From NCBI GenBank assembly GCA_040882265.1, contig JBBEBO010000032.1:1-7321 (forward strand): DNA of 7,321 nt, in the 5' to 3' direction. The translations under genes and the position numbers were made by a program. Positions within the stretch are counted from its first letter, which is position 1. The number at the start of each line of letters is the position of its first letter. Positions 6,079-7,321 of this stretch are shown piece by piece. The notes under the pieces are model-generated. The model was not told the DNA's origin. It was given only the letters and a program-made list of their open reading frames with translations, and made no database searches. The DNA is from Brumimicrobium sp040882265 (lineage in GTDB: Bacteria; Bacteroidota; Bacteroidia; Flavobacteriales_D; Crocinitomicaceae).

Positions 6079-6150
6079 TTATAACTAAATAAAATATGAC
6101 TTTATTTGCATAACCTAAACGAATTATTTAGATTAAAGAAAATTATACAA

Positions 6151-7077
6151 ATGAAACTGGGGCTTTTTATATCTATTTTACACTTTCTATTCTCTATCAA
6201 TACCAAAGCTCAAGAAATCGAGGTTTTGTTTTATTTTAATTATGACTCGGATACTCTTACTAATGACACAAAAGCCAGATTAGATAGCCTCATACCAAAT
6301 TTATCTGACTCTAAAGTCACTATAACTGGTGCTACTGACACTATTGGGAATAAAAAGTACAATGATGCTCTGGCATTCAAAAGAGCTCAAAATGTAAAAG
6401 ATTATTTAGTGCAAAATGGAATAAATAAAGAAGAAATTAGTAACGTTTCTTCAGTTGGTGAGACAAATAGATTTACTACAATAAAAAAGAACAGAAATGT
6501 CTTATTAATCTATACCCAAAACAACAAAACAGATGAAAACACTATTCAAAAGCAAATCAATGTTGACAAACACATCGAGAAAAAGAGTGAAAAGGTAAAG
6601 AATAGAGCGGAAGAAAGTGAGATTGAAAATAAAGTAAAAAAAGACGAAGAAGACCACCTATCTCGAACTAGAGATGTAGACATAACACAAAAAACATTTC
6701 ATCAAGCTGAAGTTGGTGACATTCTAAACATTAGCGGATTAGAATTTGTGCCAGGACGCAAGGATTTACTTAAAAGCTCTAAACCTACTATAAAAAAACT
6801 AGCAAAAATTCTTAAAAAAAATCCTTCAATAAAAATTGAAATTCAAGGTCATATTTGCTGTCAAAATTACGGTGATGGAATTGACAATGACACGGGGGAA
6901 AATAATTTATCCTACACAAGAGCTAAAAAAGTTTATAAACTACTTCGATGGAAAGGAGTAAATAAAGATCAACTTAGTTTTAAAGGTTACGGTTCGTCTA
7001 GGAAACTTGTCGAAGAAACCAATGAAGCATCAAGACAGAGAAATAGACGTGTTAGTATTCTTATAGTTGAAAAATAA
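6151..7077 (+). CDS. Secreted protein with two OmpA-like domains
   Basis: 308 residues from the ATG at 6151. A signal peptide runs to about residue 20 (MKLGLFISILHFLF, cleavage after TKA). Domain 1 (about 24-122) is OmpA-like: FYFNYDSDTL, then GATDTIG (60-66) and LAFKRAQNV (74-82), keeping the Asp and Arg that bind diaminopimelate in the family. A charged Lys/Glu-rich linker spans about 124-185. Domain 2 (about 188-306) is a second OmpA-like fold, with GHICC (233-237) where GHTD is usual. It also has an acidic DGIDNDTGENN insert (242-252), LSYTRAKKV (253-261) and the closing RNRRVSI (297-303). It probably links the cell envelope to peptidoglycan in the periplasm. An in-frame TTG at 6106 is rejected because it would put 15 residues before the signal peptide. 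Divergent from lemA, with no shared function apparent. Confidence 0.88.
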   Translation: MKLGLFISILHFLFSINTKAQEIEVLFYFNYDSDTLTNDTKARLDSLIPNLSDSKVTITGATDTIGNKKYNDALAFKRAQNVKDYLVQNGINKEEISNVSSVGETNRFTTIKKNRNVLLIYTQNNKTDENTIQKQINVDKHIEKKSEKVKNRAEESEIENKVKKDEEDHLSRTRDVDITQKTFHQAEVGDILNISGLEFVPGRKDLLKSSKPTIKKLAKILKKNPSIKIEIQGHICCQNYGDGIDNDTGENNLSYTRAKKVYKLLRWKGVNKDQLSFKGYGSSRKLVEETNEASRQRNRRVSILIVEK

Positions 7078-7154
7078 ACTGAAGTAAAACGAGCATATCA
7101 TTTATCTTCTCTGGACTAATCTAATCCTTTCAAATAGATTCGTATCACTTCAGT
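7078..7154 (+). terminator. Nested inverted repeats after the OmpA-like gene
   Basis: ACTGAAGT 7078-7085 begins directly after the stop codon and pairs with ACTTCAGT 7147-7154. Within it AATCTA 7118-7123 pairs with TAGATT 7135-7140 across an 11-nt gap. There is no T-run immediately after, so intrinsic termination is only a possibility; a folded 3' end is the safer reading. Confidence 0.3.
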
Positions 7155-7222
7155 TCAGCTCAAAATTAATTATTAGACACAGTAAAAGAAATTTTAGCAT
7201 TTACACCATATGAAACAATGTT

Positions 7223-7239
7223 CTCCAGGGCAAACTCAT
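7223..7239. repeat. Right-half copy of the left-end repeat unit
   Basis: CTCCAGGGCAAACTCAT matches 66-82 at 16 of 17 bases in the same orientation. Read in reverse it also matches 46-58 (TGAGTTTGCCCTG) over 13 bases. Only half of the hairpin is present. The sequence from 7155 to the window end holds no credible gene. Confidence 0.5.
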
Positions 7240-7321
7240 ACTTTTGGTTCTACTATAATTTTAATAGGAAAGTAATATATGTCGTACCTACAGCACTCAC
7301 GGTTTGGGATTCAATTTTTAA

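Noticed and set aside
5785..6084. 99-codon plus-strand ORF
   Set aside because: It is antisense to lemA and its promoter and is rich in Gln, Leu and His from the complementary strand; no independent support.
6106..6150. TTG-initiated 15-residue N-terminal extension of the OmpA-like protein
   Set aside because: The ATG at 6151 begins a standard signal peptide; the extension would bury it and has no conserved content.

Overview
The window is AT-rich and gene-dense. It reads as a chromosomal segment of a Bacteroidota bacterium, most likely Flavobacteriia/Flavobacteriales. That placement is inferred from five things: TAnnTTTG-type -7 promoter boxes, the absence of clear Shine-Dalgarno sequences, an OmpA-family protein whose second domain has the GHICC motif typical of this phylum, a lemA/M48 protease pair, and REP-like palindromes in the intergenic DNA. 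It holds seven confident genes and no RNA gene, CRISPR array or intact transposase.

Layout. Positions 1-532 are non-coding apart from a possible 15-codon gene tail at the left edge. This stretch contains two separate palindromic elements: a REP-like block at 49-268, part of which recurs near 7223, and a highly structured four-stem inverted-repeat element at 307-483. Next comes a divergent pair: a PLP-dependent Cys/Met-metabolism enzyme (533-1780, minus) and an Lrp/AsnC regulator (1959-2411, plus). The 178-bp space between them has a -7 box, a 19-bp palindrome and four spaced AGGAAT/ATTCCT boxes. A family 2 glycosyltransferase with an extra Rossmann-like C-terminal domain (2414-3421, minus) converges on the regulator with a 2-bp gap. 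It diverges from a TruC-like tRNA pseudouridine synthase that starts with GTG (3452-4144, plus).

After 285 bp without a gene come an HtpX-like M48 membrane metalloprotease (4430-5380) and a LemA protein (5465-6028), both on the minus strand in the order lemA then protease. A perfect 15-bp-stem hairpin lies between them. Divergent from lemA is a secreted protein with two OmpA-like domains (6151-7077, plus). The right end is non-coding and carries a half copy of the left-end repeat.

How the genes relate. The Lrp regulator probably controls its divergent neighbour and possibly itself, as in other Lrp/sulfur-amino-acid enzyme pairs. LemA and the M48 protease are a recurrent membrane pair. The glycosyltransferase, TruC and OmpA genes show no pathway link to their neighbours.

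The genes are mostly familiar. The least explained part is the intergenic palindromic DNA, especially 307-483. I found no convincing new multi-gene system.
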